Shown in pieces: positions 1-10,699 of a DNA stretch of 64,000 nucleotides. The translations under genes and the position numbers were made by a program. The notes beneath the pieces were generated by a model, which was not told where the DNA came from, did no database searches, and saw only the letters and a list, made by a program, of their open reading frames with translations. How positions within the stretch are numbered: position 1 is the first letter of the stretch; every line of letters starts with the position of its first letter. Source of the stretch: Eutreptiella sp. 'Long Island Sound 2002' (taxonomy: Eukaryota; Euglenozoa; Euglenophyceae; Eutreptiales; Eutreptiaceae); contig OZ038378.1 in the NCBI GenBank assembly GCA_964036045.1, forward strand, positions 55,239,995 to 55,303,994. The letters run 5' to 3'.

Positions 1-869
1 TCTGCCTTTGTCTCGAACAGGTTCCCTGCGGATATTTGTGACGATTGTACCTCACTGCTTCGATCCAAACAACACGAGCTGCCATACCCTAGGATTCATG
101 ACATCACAATCGCCTGGTAAACATGCAGGTCTCCAGCAAGCAAAGTATTCAGCATTGGGCCTACGTCCATGTGGGAATGTTCCACCCGGGGGCCCCACGT
201 TAAATCCGTGGATACCCGGTAGGTGGGGACGGTCCACACATCGTCACCCGTGGCACAGTGGTGACCCCCCAACCCAAGGGGCATCGCTGGGATCTCGCCG
301 TTGACCTGTGAGGGGGAGTCACAGAGGGTCCCCCGCGTTCCCGTGCCCAATATTGGCCACGGCGGGGTAAAAAGCATAAGCTGGTCCCTCCTCCTCCCCC
401 CCTCTCTTCTCATACATGCTTCAGCGTGCCACAGTCCTGTGCCTCCGACTGAGCCAGTTCTTGAAGCTCCTGGAGGATGGCCTTGTTACACAACGTCAGT
501 TTTTCGGACCCTCCGTCCACACTGTCTGTCTGTCCCAGACGTGTCTGACCTGGCGTGAAAACGGTGCCTGTACTTGTGCCGTGTATACACCAGTTTTGCC
601 TTATGTCCTTGTGGAGTGCCCCTGCACCGCAAGTGAGGTGTCCGTGCCGGTCCACGCTCCCATCCATCCGCAGCTGGTCCCCACATGTTGTGTAACCCCC
701 AGAATACACCCAACTGCTTTTCCAACCGCCCGTACCGCCTTTCATCTTCCAGACGGGCGTTCTTTGGTATTACCGTGGCTCTCCCTACTTCATGCCTACA
801 GGAGTGCAGCTGGTGTCTAGTGCCATGTCTTTTATGTGACCTGTTTGCCCCGGGGGGGCGGCCGGGCCC
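1..869. other. No recognisable feature
   Basis: Mixed-composition sequence. Short open frames exist on both strands but none has a recognisable motif or coding-like composition. It ends where the dispersed element at about 870 begins. Confidence 0.5.
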
Positions 870-1510
870 GGTCCTTGTATGCGACAGCCCATTTTCAAGG
901 AGGACCAAAATGGGCCACCACCACCTCAAAACGGTCCAAAAACACTTGTTTTAGCATCACACATGGTCTAGGATCATTTTTGAAAAAAGTCAATTTTTTG
1001 CCCCTATTTGACCCTGTTGACCCATTTGGGCACCCACCTGTTTGGGTGTTGAGCTTGCAGCTTGCTGCAGCCTAGTGGGCCTAGGCATTGGGGTCTAGGC
1101 GTCCGTTTGGGCAATTCTGAGGGGTGGAAACCACAAAGAGTGGGGGGTTGCGGGTGGAGTAGGTGCCCTCGGAATCGCATTTTGAGCCATGTAGCCAAAG
1201 ATATGGCCTATTCTTGGTTTGTGGCTGTCGGCATTTGGAGCTTCTGGGGGCCTTTTTGGGCCGTTTCCGGGACATATCATGGCGTTAGAGGGCCGCAAAG
1301 AGCTCGTTGACACGGGGAAGTCAAGCGGCACGTGGAGTGTACCCACCGTTTCCCTACGTTTGGCCGTTTTGAATGTGTTCCGGGGCTTTTTTGGCCCAAA
1401 AATGGCTGTTTTTGGCCCTAAACTGCGGTTCTTGAAACTGAGGTCCGCCACTTGCGAATCCCGTTCCCGGCCGCCACTGTTGAGTTTCTCGCTCAAACTT
1501 TGTGTGATTG
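870..1510 (+). repeat. Dispersed non-coding element, partial copy 1
   Basis: This stretch shares long blocks with copies at about 28.45-29.64, 33.51-34.44 and 34.74-35.67 kb. Shared pieces, in order, include CAAAAACACTTGTTT, then GGTGGAAACCACAAA, then a block with the phrase TTGAGCCA(C/T)GTAGCC, then a block around GACATATC, then the CCGCCACT..TGAGTTT end. It lacks the terminal inverted repeats seen in the 28-35 kb copies. A CTTGC-rich tract follows at 1,598, similar to the CTTGTTGC tract that ends the other copies. It looks non-coding: open frames on both strands are short and differ between copies. Confidence 0.7.
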
Positions 1511-1597
1511 TACTTCACACCCATAGGTATCATTCACCAAAATTTCACCCAAACCTGAAGCACCACGACGAAGTTCTGATTTTTTCCCATTTCGCGC

Positions 1598-1650
1598 GTG
1601 CTGCTGCTTGCTGCTTGCTGCTTGCTTGCTTGCTGCTGCTGCTGCTGCTA
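1598..1650 (+). repeat. CTTG/CTG microsatellite
   Basis: Runs of GCTGCTT and then CTG. This resembles the TTGCTTGTTGC tracts near the right end of the dispersed element at 28.3, 29.6 and 35.6 kb, so it may mark the end of this copy. Confidence 0.7.
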
Positions 1651-1736
1651 AGCCTGGTAGGTCCACCCTAGACACTAAAAAGGGTTATAAAACCAAGACT
1701 GGTTCCACCAGCTCGGTGACCTTAAGCATAACCCAA

Positions 1737-1891
1737 ATCCCCCCCCCCCCCTCACCCCTGGCTGGACACCCCCCTGACCCCCGGCCAGCCCCCCCCCCGA
1801 CCCCCGGTTGGACCCCCCCCCCCGACCCCCGGCTTGACCCCCCGACTCCCGGCTTGACCCCCCCCCCGACCCCCGGCTGGACCCCCCCCCA

Positions 1892-1924
<33 letters not shown>
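1737..1924 (+). repeat. C-rich minisatellite ending in a long poly-C run
   Basis: Degenerate units of about 25 bp around CCCCCCGACCCCCGGCTGGA end in roughly 36 nearly uninterrupted C residues. The minus strand is G-rich enough to form quadruplex structures. Open frames across it are low-complexity artefacts. Confidence 0.85.
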
Positions 1925-1927
<3 letters not shown>

Positions 1928-2425
1928 AAGTTTTGACAGATAGCTGGGGGGGTGTCGCATCAGGACCGGTTGTAGTCGCCCCCCCGGGCTGTTTGCGTTG
2001 ATTGAGATTGAGGTCAGTTCAGTAAAAGAGGGGGTGTGTTCCATTATGGGTTTCTGGTTACCGTGTAGTACAACCAGTGTCCAGTGCCCCGCTTTTTGAC
2101 CTGCTTTTTGTTGGTGAAGGCATTGATATCTATCGAGAGCGACGGAGCGAAAGTGAAGTGTTGAGAGTAGAGTGTTGATCCAACGCTCCACATTGCAGCA
2201 CATCACCCCCCAAGCGTTCACTCACTGGTGGTCTCAGGCACAGACTACCTTGACAGTGAAGTTTCCGGGGTGCTGTCCACGGCAAATGACATGAGGAAGC
2301 TGCCGCGGGGGCGGGGGATATCTCTGGGTGTGTGAGCGAGTGTGTGTATTTTTTGGAAGATGCCGAATGGCAACGTCACTGAAGATAACACACTTTTAGT
2401 CTGTTGTGCTCGCCTGTGCCTGGCA
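1925..2425. other. No recognisable feature
   Basis: Unique-looking sequence between the poly-C tract and the CAAC-rich minisatellite. No convincing frame on either strand. Confidence 0.45.
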
Positions 2426-2429
2426 CATC

Positions 2430-2665
2430 AGCCACTCAAGAACCATACAACAGCCAGGCAACAGCTATACAACAAGCATGCAATAACCACACAAAGACAC
2501 AATGACCGCGCCACAACCACATAATGACTGGACCACAACCATGCAATAGTCACACTACTACCACGCAACAGCCACGCAACAACTATGCAACAGGCGCACA
2601 ACCGCCATATAACAACCACGCAACCACAACCACACATCGACCATGCAATCACCACACAACTAGAC
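2430..2665 (+). repeat. Degenerate CAAC-rich minisatellite
   Basis: Many short imperfect units of the type CCACGCAACAACTATGCAAC, with variable spacing of about 12-19 bases. The minus-strand open frame through it reads a low-complexity Cys/Val-rich peptide and is taken as an artefact. Confidence 0.7.
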
Positions 2666-2669
2666 TGCA

Positions 2670-3190
2670 GCCGGCTCTCTGAGCTCCTGATGTGACCAGA
2701 GGAAACTCCAGCCAAGCAAGGCCCCCGGAATTTCTCTGTATGCCTTGGGCCCTTTTCTACTTTGCAGCCCCTTCCCTCCAAACCAGCCCCCAGGCCTGTG
2801 CTGTGTGTGTGAAGAACAGGGAGCGTCAAGTAGGTTTGAGGTGCGGTGGCAAAAGCGGATATTGGTGGTTCGAAAAGAGATTGCATAAGCGCTGCCATAC
2901 TAGTTTCTCAAAGCACATAACCCTGGGCGTGTTGGGACAATTGGCTGCGTTACCCGTGCCGTGTTGGGGCTCTATGGAGTTGGGGGGGGGGGGGGGGCGT
3001 TAACAAACGGCTACATAGCCCCTGCTGCAGAGCTTGGCGGTTACAAAAACGGTCGGAGAGCGGTTTGGGGACGGCGGCATGTGGGGCAGACTGAGCCTGG
3101 AGGGAGACAGGGAAAACCATCTTCCTGAAGCATGGGCCTTGCCGGCCCCTCCTACTCCCTCCCCTGGCACTCATGCCCTCCAATGTCTGC
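2670..3190. other. No recognisable gene; possible intron
   Basis: Contains a G run near 2,983-2,998. Its right end is a pyrimidine-rich stretch followed by CTGCAG, which reads as a 3' splice site for the candidate exon beginning at about 3,191. If so, at least part of this stretch is intron. Confidence 0.35.
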
Positions 3191-3469
3191 AGGAAGCAGA
3201 TGCCCGACCCGGAGCTGCAGACGGACGAGTTCAACTTCAAGCCGGGCCTGCCGTTGGCGAAGCAGTTCCTCATTGACGGGGACTCCGTCAAGGACTACAG
3301 CGTGAGCGCCAGCCAGGCCCCGTCTGTTGTGGATGAGGGCAGCCAGCACCCAACAACGCCAGACAGGGATGACCTGATCACCGATGAGGACATGCCCATC
3401 CCCGATGGGGATGCCCCGGACCGGGAGATCCAGAGCGTCGCAGAAGGGAAGTTCTTGAAGGATTTCTGA
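3191..3469 (+). CDS. Candidate terminal exon of an unidentified gene
   Basis: A frame of about 90 codons starts directly after a good 3' splice site (pyrimidine-rich tract, then CTGCAG) and ends at TGA 3,467-3,469. The peptide is not low-complexity: it runs from a KQMPDPELQTDEF-like start through an acidic Asp-rich middle (residues with TPDRDDLITDEDMPIP) to the C-terminus GKFLKDF. I recognise no family. In its favour are even amino-acid use and the splice-site position. Against it, no upstream exon could be identified. An ATG at 3,173 gives a similar frame, but the acceptor makes an exon start more likely. Confidence 0.4.
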   Translation, partial: RKQMPDPELQTDEFNFKPGLPLAKQFLIDGDSVKDYSVSASQAPSVVDEGSQHPTTPDRDDLITDEDMPIPDGDAPDREIQSVAEGKFLKDF

Positions 3470-3509
3470 GGGAACTTCTTCGGATGCCTACTCTCTCAAG
3501 CCCCGAGGA

Positions 3510-3690
3510 TTCCTCGTGGCCCAGCGGCCAGGGCTGGCCATCGCCAATGCAATGGTCCCGAGTTCAAAATCCAAAGGTAGGGCTCGGGTACCGTAATAAT
3601 ACGGCCTTATGTTGCTGGGAGATGTCTGGCAGATCCCCTTAGGTATCCTGCCTGTACCTATCCTAAAGCGAGGCATGGTGTCGGGCGGAC
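3510..3690 (+). repeat. tRNA-like head of a possible SINE
   Basis: TGGCCCAGCGG at 3,517-3,527 matches a Pol III A box and GAGTTCAAAATCC at 3,560-3,572 resembles a B box. The spacing is that of a tRNA. A D-stem can form (GCCC/GGGC around the A box), but the anticodon and T stems are poor, so this is not a working tRNA. A tRNA-unrelated stretch with a small CGTAATAATACG hairpin follows. I infer a tRNA-derived SINE or decayed tRNA pseudogene. No second copy was seen in the window, so the element's extent is a guess. Confidence 0.4.
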
Positions 3691-3699
3691 CCTGTCTTT

Positions 3700-6600
3700 G
3701 TGTGTGCGGGCGGGCGCTTTGGGTTCTGGGCGAACCATAGCAACATTGAAGGGGTTACATTTGTGCTTCTTTTCTCCCGCTGTCACAGAATGCCCGCCTG
3801 TTGGACCCTCGGGATGTCGGTTGGTTGATGGCGGTTGGCGTCTCCCTTGTCACAAATGGTGGCAGGCTCCTCTTCGCCCTCTTGACAATCCCAATTCGTC
3901 GGCACTTCTCTGTCGACCGCTGCCCCGCCTCTTACCGTAACACGGCCATCAGCCGGCCTTCCGCTGCAGTTGGTGAAGCCGGCGGCCATCGACCGCCAGG
4001 AATGATCTTCCAAAGGGGGGGGCCAATAACGTCTGGCAATGTTCTGGTGAATGGCACGCAGTGATCTCTGCCCGGTTTTAACTTGAGGACCAACTTCTTC
4101 ACGTTCTGTAAATTGTATGTCTCTAGTTGCATGTCGCACAGTTCAACTGATGATTCCCCCCCTTCAAACAAGCACAAAATAGTGCAATAGCTGCCAATGC
4201 ACTGAGCCCCGAGCAGGGCGTTCCTGGATCTCTGCAGTTTTTTTTAAATGTGTAGGAACGTCCACACCCCAGGCCCCTGGTTACACCTGCCGGCGGTTAT
4301 TGGCCAACCGTTGTTGGACCCATTTTTTGTTGGTCAACCACCAACCAACGTTGGCTGCCTCGTCCACAGCCGTCGATGACCCAACCACGATCGGTTGGCG
4401 GATCATCGCGTTCTTCTGGTTCTTGAACTCCCCCCCTGCCCTCTGTTCAGGGGTTTCTGCCGCCGGGGGCTGCATGCACTTTGCAGTGCCACTCTTCATC
4501 CCTGACCCTTCCCTGACCCCTCCTCCTGCCCCATTTGCTGCCTCCGCGGGAGTGAACGGTTTTTGAGGAGGATGTCTGTTGGGCCCTGTCCCTTTTTGTG
4601 ATTCCGTGGTTTGTTTTGATTTCATGAATTGGTTTGTGCACAGGGCAAACCCCAGCGCCAGATGTACAATGCCGCCTGCTTACCCACAACACTGTCCTCT
4701 CAGTGCCTACTCCCAACAGCCCCATTCTCCAAAGACTGAGCCATCAAGGGACACCTGCAATTGTTCGTTTTTTTTTACTACCGCTGGAAGGTGCATGCCC
4801 TGGGCGGTGGCTGCAATTGCTGGCAGTTACTGGCCAGCCTGCCCCCAACGCCGCCCCCAACAGCCCCACATCAACAGCACCTGTCCATGGGAAGCACCTG
4901 CTTGCTGCCCGGGGACTCCAGAGCATCTCTCTGTCCCCGGTCGTAGTTGCCGTGCTGTGACATGCCACGCTTTTCCCGTCTGTCATCGGCACACGCTGTC
5001 CCTCCCACTTGCCCCCCCAAACGTCAGCGTTGCGGGCCAAATCTGTAACAGGACGTGACGAAACGACATCAGACTGAGCGTCGCGTGCCGCACGGCAGGA
5101 CCCCCGAAAGCCCCATGACATCGCAGCAGCAACACCTGGAATTGCGCCAGGTCCCGCCCGTACAGCACCGCAGGTCTGGGCGCCAGTGGAGGACGGGGGC
5201 AGGGCGTCCCCAAAGGCAGCTACCACATTTTTCCCACTTGTTATGAAGCAGCTCCACGGCGGCGTCAGTCGACGGCCAGCCGGACGAGTCCCCCCCCCCC
5301 CCCAACCCACTCTTATTGTGACCGGCGAACTGCATCGATACCGTGTGGTCTGTGATGAGGGCCCACCCGCACGGCCGCTTGCCGTCTACTGTAGCGCCCC
5401 TCACTTGCGCAAGCACGGCCTTGTTCAACGCACCACAACCCCCCGTCTGACGTTCGGTTTTCCGACTGCATTTGTTGTGGTCGGGAATGCGCAAAGACAC
5501 GCTTGTGACCGGGTTGTAGTGGGCCGGGTCATGCGCCGTGAACGGTCGTCGCAACTCCTGTCCGGTGTCGTGTCGCCCGACTGTGGCCATGCCTGCGCAA
5601 GGGGGCGGGGAAGGTGTGTGTGTGCGTGTGTTTCCCTGTCGCATGTATTGTCGCCCTTGTTCTGCAGCCACAGACCTCCTCCCCAACGCATGCCTGCCCT
5701 GTGATGTGACTTCACGACGGCTGCATGCGCTTTGCAGGGTTCCCGTCTTCCCTTTGCATGTTGTGCCCCAGGGTTTCCCTCACGGGTCTTGCAAAGCTGT
5801 TTTGCAAGAGGACTCGGGTCCAGCCCTACTTCGTCTTGTGTCGCCATGGATTCCTTTTTTACTCCTGACTCACCAGGCCTGCATGTCCATTCCTTTCACA
5901 CTGTCGCCCCCGGAGAAGAAGAGGCGCCGTGTCTTCACTGGCCGTCCGTGCCCTACTGTTGCAATGTGCAACATCCACTGCGGCTGTGCTCCCCAAAGCC
6001 GAATGTGAAGTCACGGCCGTGCGTCTGCCTGCCAGGATACTCTTTTTCCGGGGACGGGTCTGCCTTGTGCTGGTATCTGTTGTTGGTGGTGTGTGGGTCA
6101 TGGGGAAGGGCAGCCTTCCTTTCGTGCTCCCTCCATTTCTGGGGCCGTCTGGGGGTTTGGGGGGGTTGTGCTGCTGAGCAGAGGTGTGGGCTAGTTTTCG
6201 TCCTGTCTTTGGACCTTTGGCCAGTCACTCCAGCAGAACCTGGGGTCTGTGGGGTCAACGGGTGGTACCAGAAGGCCTGTGGCTGAAAGCTTTTTCTCAA
6301 GCCATCACACTCTGATCGGTCAGGCATTCTGCCCGGGGTTTGCCCGGCAGTTGCAGGATGCACGAGGACTGAGGCCGTCTTGCCCCGGCAATGGCATGTC
6401 TGTGCCGTTGCCTGCGTGACCGTCACTGCGTTCTTATTCCTGTGCGATATGCATTCCTGTCCTTTGTGATGGCGGGGGCTTTGCAGGGGGACGACACCCA
6501 CAATCGCAGCCGCAGCCACAGCCATACCCTCAGTGCGCATGTACCCCAGCCCCCACAGCAGCTCCGTGATGTTATGGGTGGGGTGGTGTGTAGCATGGAG

Positions 6601-6785
6601 TGGGAACATTCTTGTTGCGTCACCGGCAGCAGCCTGCCTCGGGACTATGTTGAGATGTTGACACTGAGGCACTGCATCACCCGCAGCCCTTTCAAATGGA
6701 CTTGAATATGGACCAGTTGTTCAGATAACCTTTACCCATGAGTCTTGTGCACATTGGATTGCCTGCGGCCTTGTTGCTAGTGGGT
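3700..6785. other. Long stretch without recognisable genes
   Basis: Both strands have overlapping open frames of 60-240 codons, but none shows a motif, conserved domain or consistent composition, and they overlap antisense to each other. Part could be introns or UTR of spliced genes I cannot resolve. There are short C runs (near 5,290) and CA/TG-rich patches. Confidence 0.4.
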
Positions 6786-6819
6786 CAGGAAACTTGCTAA
6801 GGCCTTAGCGAGTTTCCTG
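6786..6819. repeat. 34-nt near-perfect palindrome
   Basis: Two 17-nt arms (CAGGAAACTTGCTAAGG and its complement) meet without a spacer and differ at one position. It could extrude as a cruciform. There is no adjacent gene to assign it to. Confidence 0.8.
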
Positions 6820-7390
6820 GCCTCCTTATGGAGTCATTTTGCGCGGCTGATGTGCAGTGCAAGCCAATACTGCAAGCACCGTTCATGATACCTGCCCTCC
6901 AGAGGAAGCCATCCGTTCAGATCAACACATTGGATGGCGACTGTGCCCAGTCATCCAATGCCTTCAGACCGGCACTTGCATTGCCAATCCTGACCTGTGG
7001 CCTGTGCGGAACCCCGTTGGCGCCATCAACCTCTGCGGCACAGGCATCGATTGAAACATGGAGCTAAGTCCTCACTTGTGGGGCCCTATGCAGAGGAAGA
7101 TGTGGGAAACTTGGAGATAGCACGGGAACCCTGTCGTTGGTTAGGGGGTCCATATAGCAGACAAAGGGGGAATGGGGCTAGGGTATGAATCGGTGCACAG
7201 TGGCAGCTAGAATGGGTGGAAAAACTTCTGCCCACTGCAGTGCAAACAAGCCCAAAACAGCTCTTTTGAGGGTCAATAAACCCCACTGAGAGGGCCTGGT
7301 TGGTGCCACATGGCTCCTCATGGCTTTATATGGACTCCCATTGTCACCAAATGATCACCCAATAACAGGCCAAAGGTCCCCAGGGAGGGT

Positions 7391-7420
7391 GCCTCGCGCG
7401 CGGTGCGCGCGCGCGGTGCG
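7391..7420. repeat. GCGC-rich tract, left copy
   Basis: GCCTCGCGCGCGGTGCGCGC-type sequence, related to the longer hairpin at 8,058-8,115. The two tracts bracket the small open frame at 7.6-7.9 kb and may be ends or footprints of one element. Confidence 0.6.
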
Positions 7421-7628
7421 ACTGTAGCCCGGTTGACTTAGAACGGTGGTACCATAGAATGTTGCCAAAAAGCGGTCATAGGGGCCTTAGTATCACAACT
7501 AGGTGGCCAATTGTTGTGTTTGGGTGGAAATATCAATGTCCAGGTGTAGAAGTGGGCAGCAGGGCACCTTGTGCATTAGAAAATATCGGTGTGATTATGT
7601 TTTGCCTCCTTTGCTTTCCACGGGACAG

Positions 7629-7877
7629 ATGGCAATGAATGCTGACCTTCTGGCGCCAGGCAGTAAGGTTTTTTACCTGAGAGGCACCACAGGGGAACGT
7701 GTGCCTGCCACTGTTGTGGGCCTTTCATCGTTCCCGGAGTGTGTGGCCATCAGCTACGAGCGCTCAGGCCATACGCAGCTCTACAAGGATTGCCCCGTGG
7801 AGCGGCTCACCTTCCCCATTGAGCGCGCGGAGTCTCCCGCTTCGGAAGGTTCTCCGTCCCCGCCGCCTACATTTTGA
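7629..7877 (+). CDS. Small protein with a possible SH3/Tudor-like fold
   Basis: Starting at the ATG near 7,629 the frame gives about 83 residues, with a core of type GSKVFYLRG..GERVPATVVG..AISYERSG..CPVERLTFP and a Ser/Pro-rich tail. The alternating short hydrophobic strands look like a small beta-barrel of the SH3/Tudor kind; this is inference from pattern only. The frame is open further upstream to about 7,503, but the upstream part looks non-coding. The sequence just before the ATG (pyrimidine-rich, ending in CAG) could be a 3' splice site, making this the last exon of a split gene. Function is not assigned. Confidence 0.4.
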   Translation: MAMNADLLAPGSKVFYLRGTTGERVPATVVGLSSFPECVAISYERSGHTQLYKDCPVERLTFPIERAESPASEGSPSPPPTF

Positions 7878-7992
7878 GACCGTTTCAAAACAAAGCATTG
7901 GGAAACAAACATTGCATTGGAAACCAAACATTTTGAAACCGCTTGAAAACAAAGCATTGGGAACCAAACATTGCAGTGGGAACCAAACATTT
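7876..7992 (+). repeat. Tandem duplication of about 59 bp
   Basis: Two adjacent units, each holding CAAAGCATTGGGAA then ACCAAACATTTT, differ at a few positions. They begin at the stop codon of the small frame ending at 7,877. Confidence 0.75.
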
Positions 7993-8057
7993 TACTGTAG
8001 CATTTCACAAAACACCTGTCTGAAAAAGGTGTGCATTTCACCGGTAAGTGACGCGTC

Positions 8058-8115
8058 TGCCTCAGCGCGCGGTGCGCGCGGTGCGCGCGGTGTGCGCGCG
8101 CGGTGCGCTGAGGCA
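8058..8115. repeat. GC-rich hairpin
   Basis: Perfect 11-bp arms TGCCTCAGCGC (8,058-8,068) and GCGCTGAGGCA (8,105-8,115) enclose a 36-nt GCGCGGTGCGCGC loop that can pair further with itself. Confidence 0.85.
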
Positions 8116-8642
8116 CCCTCAGGGGTTGTCGGAGCTCACCCAGAAATCACCATTTTTCAGGGCTTATTTGTACTACAGTGAGCAAAAGTTGTTCAACGCA
8201 ATATATCAGCCATTGTGCATCGATTCAGACCCTCGTCCCATTCCACTTTTCTCTTCTGTGTGTACCCACAGATTGGCGGGACATATGCAACTGAGGCTAC
8301 TTGCTAGTTGGCATTCGCTTTCTTGAACTGCCATTTCCTTTGTTACACAGTGCGGGCCACCTCCGTTGCCCCATTCACAACCCCCCACACCAAACTTGCT
8401 GCACTGCTTATGGGGCGGAGCCACCCCCCTCCCCCCCGGCCCTAGCGATATCCTGCTGCATCCGGAAGGGGTGCAATATACCACGCAAAGGAACCATGAC
8501 ATGCTTCAGCGAGGTTGGTACATAGGAAACAGAAGTACTTGCCAAAGACGCCTGGAAGTTTTGAAAATCGCCGGGACCCAAAAACTCCCATTTGTTTGCG
8601 GGACCCCAAAAGTCCACGAAGCCATCTCACTTTGGGTCAATA
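8116..8642. other. No recognisable feature
   Basis: Unique-looking sequence. Short frames on both strands have no motif. Confidence 0.4.
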
Positions 8643-8936
8643 GTGAGCAGCAACCCCCCCCCCCCCCCGTTTCGGGGACCCGGTTTCCCCGAATCAGCCT
8701 GAAACATTAGCCCAAATCAGTGGATTTCTGATAGTGGTGGTAAAAAAGACCATTTCCTGAAGGTGTTTGTGTTGTGGTGATGAATACCTGTGTGCAACTG
8801 TGTTCCATTTCTATTAACAGACAAGTCTCATGACACAGTGCTCTGTTTGTGGTCAACATTGACTTCAACCGATGACCTTGACGCAACTCAACAGGCCCAG
8901 TTCTAGGAACAACATGCGGAAAAGCCAACAGGGTCT

Positions 8937-9557
8937 GTGTTGTGTACATTGTGTGTGCGGTACCTTCAACGAGCACCGTTCTTTGCGAAGAAGACAGCTA
9001 CCTCGTCAGTACCAGGTACCAAGTTTCCAACACGTTATCAAAAGTTTCCAAAAGTTTCCAAGACGTTTCCAAACGTTTGCAAAAGTCTCAAAGAAGTTTC
9101 CAAACGTTTCCAAAAGTTTCCAAGAAGTTTCCAAACGTTTCCAAAGGTTTCCAGAGTGTGTGCCAAGAAGACCAAATCTGATCAGCCCAAAAAGCTTGGT
9201 GAGAAGAAGCATGTGGCGAAACATGTGACAATGGATCAACTTGTTGAGAAGTATGGTAAGTATGGGCTGTACAACAACAACAATTTACTCATGTGCAAAT
9301 GTTGTGGTAAGAAGGTGGAATACCAACGGGAGGACAATATCCGGAGCCACATCACAACCCCACTTCATGACCAAGACTGTGAAAAGCACATACGTGCCGG
9401 TGCACCGTATGTATTGGCACCAGGCTACGAAGACCGTGTAAAGCAACGGAACCAATGCGAAGCAAACAAGCAAGAGCGTCAGAGGAAAAGAACTCTTGGT
9501 GAATACAAGGCAGAAAAATGGGACGAGAAACGGGAGACGCTAGGACCGAGTTTTTGA
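8937..9557 (+). CDS. BED-type zinc-finger protein fragment (hAT or CGGBP1-like)
   Basis: The informative part starts near 9,180. It holds C-x2-C-x14-H-x5-H (residues MCKCCGKKVEYQ..RSHITTPLH, about 9,290-9,370), the spacing of BED-like fingers in hAT transposases and CGG-binding proteins, followed by a basic, Gln/Lys/Arg-rich tail. The first 75 or so codons come from leader sequence and the GTTTCC minisatellite and are doubtful as protein; the true start is unclear. The frame stops at 9,557 with no dimerisation or catalytic region. I read it as a broken transposase or a domesticated finger fragment. Confidence 0.45.
   Translation: MLCTLCVRYLQRAPFFAKKTATSSVPGTKFPTRYQKFPKVSKTFPNVCKSLKEVSKRFQKFPRSFQTFPKVSRVCAKKTKSDQPKKLGEKKHVAKHVTMDQLVEKYGKYGLYNNNNLLMCKCCGKKVEYQREDNIRSHITTPLHDQDCEKHIRAGAPYVLAPGYEDRVKQRNQCEANKQERQRKRTLGEYKAEKWDEKRETLGPSF
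9030..9165 (+). repeat. GTTTCCAAAA minisatellite inside an open frame
   Basis: Units of about 10-11 bases (GTTTCCAAAC/GTTTCCAAAA) repeat roughly a dozen times and are translated in the frame at 8,937-9,557 as a Lys/Phe/Ser/Pro-rich stretch. Confidence 0.8.
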
Positions 9558-9634
9558 AACCGAAATGCAGCACGTGCCCTGATTTATGCCAACTTAGTTC
9601 AGCCCGAAACGTTGAGCCTGAATCAGTGGATCCT

Positions 9635-9668
9635 CCCCCCCCCCCCCCCGAAACGGGGGGGGGGGGCA
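9635..9668. repeat. Poly-C/poly-G palindrome
   Basis: About 15 C, then GAAAC, then about 14 G. It can fold into a long C:G hairpin. A related CCCC..GTTTCGGGG motif is at about 8,647-8,677. Confidence 0.85.
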
Positions 9669-9679
9669 GCACTAGGCCT

Positions 9680-10470
9680 GAATGAGAGCTCAATAAGCTC
9701 GTTTTGCGCGCTGAGTGAGAGCTCAGTGCTGTGTGGGGGGCAGCGCCCGTGTCGTAGATGTTGTGTTCTCATGTGCATTTCCGGGCGCACAGCCCATCAG
9801 TGGAGGGTTTCGTGCACACTTTGCACACAATTGTTGAGTGCTAGGCTTGGATGCCACAAATTTCGTTTTATAGGTAGGAGGCAAAGCCTTGCACATTGGC
9901 TTGGGGTGCACCATTCGCACATCCACATCCATAAACGTGGAGCACGGGGGTGCGAAAAGTCCCGCAAACACCACATCAGTTACATTTAAGTGTAGGTAAT
10001 GCCCAAAGGGGGGTGGTAGGCAGTTTGAAACATTTTTGTCATAAACGTTTACTGCGCCGGCAACGTAAATTGGCGGGGTTTTGGGGGGAGAAGGAGTCAG
10101 GTAGTAGAGAGACTCAAACCACCCCCCATAGGAATAGAGACTACAACCCCTTTCCCCTTCTTTGCTCCCTCTCTGCAGGCAATCCGAAAGGCAAAGAACA
10201 GGGGAAGGAAAGAGTGGGTGAAAGCCTGCCTCCGGCAGGCTAGGTGCATTGCAGGGTGTTTTGTAGGGTCAGGGGCAGGGCAGAGATGGGGCACTAGCGG
10301 TAGGCACGGGGGCACGGGACCTACATAGTCCACTGGGTAAGGGTGAGCACGGGAGTTGTGAGTAGGACAGAGGTGGGCAAAGGGGGGTTTGTGTGTGTGT
10401 GCGTGTGTGTATGACACGCCAGATGCAAAGACCCCCCTGCAGGTGCCGCGAGTTTTCTGCCAGGGCTCCT
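9680..10470. other. No recognisable feature
   Basis: No supported coding region. A TG-rich patch lies near 10,390-10,415. Confidence 0.4.
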
Positions 10471-10699
10471 GAATTTGGACAGGTCCTCCACATCGACGGG
10501 CATGCGGCTTTACTGCCTGCAATTTTCACAGTGGGGGGCCACGAGAATTTACGCCCGAATGACCCTGTGCCTGTCCCAGGCAGACGCGCACGGGCACAGG
10601 CCGTTTCAGGAATCACAGATTTCTGCAATCACCTACAGGTTGCGGTGCCCTCCCTTGACACCCTGCTCCCCATTGTCTCTGTTTCCCGAGTCTGGTAAT

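Larger units (their letters stand above)
8645..9672 (+). mobile_element. Possible remnant of a DNA transposon (weak)
   Basis: At the left, a poly-C run leads into CCGTTTCGGGG and then GAATCAGCCTGAAAC. At the right, GAGCCTGAATCAG precedes a poly-C run and CCGAAACGGGG. In inverted orientation these pieces correspond only roughly, so they are at best degenerate terminal repeats. The interior holds a BED-type zinc-finger frame of the kind found at the N-terminus of hAT transposases, which is the main reason for the call. No catalytic transposase region is present. Confidence 0.3.

Noticed and set aside
1608-2221. Gly- and Pro-rich frames across the poly-C minisatellite
   Set aside because: Simple-sequence artefacts on both strands.
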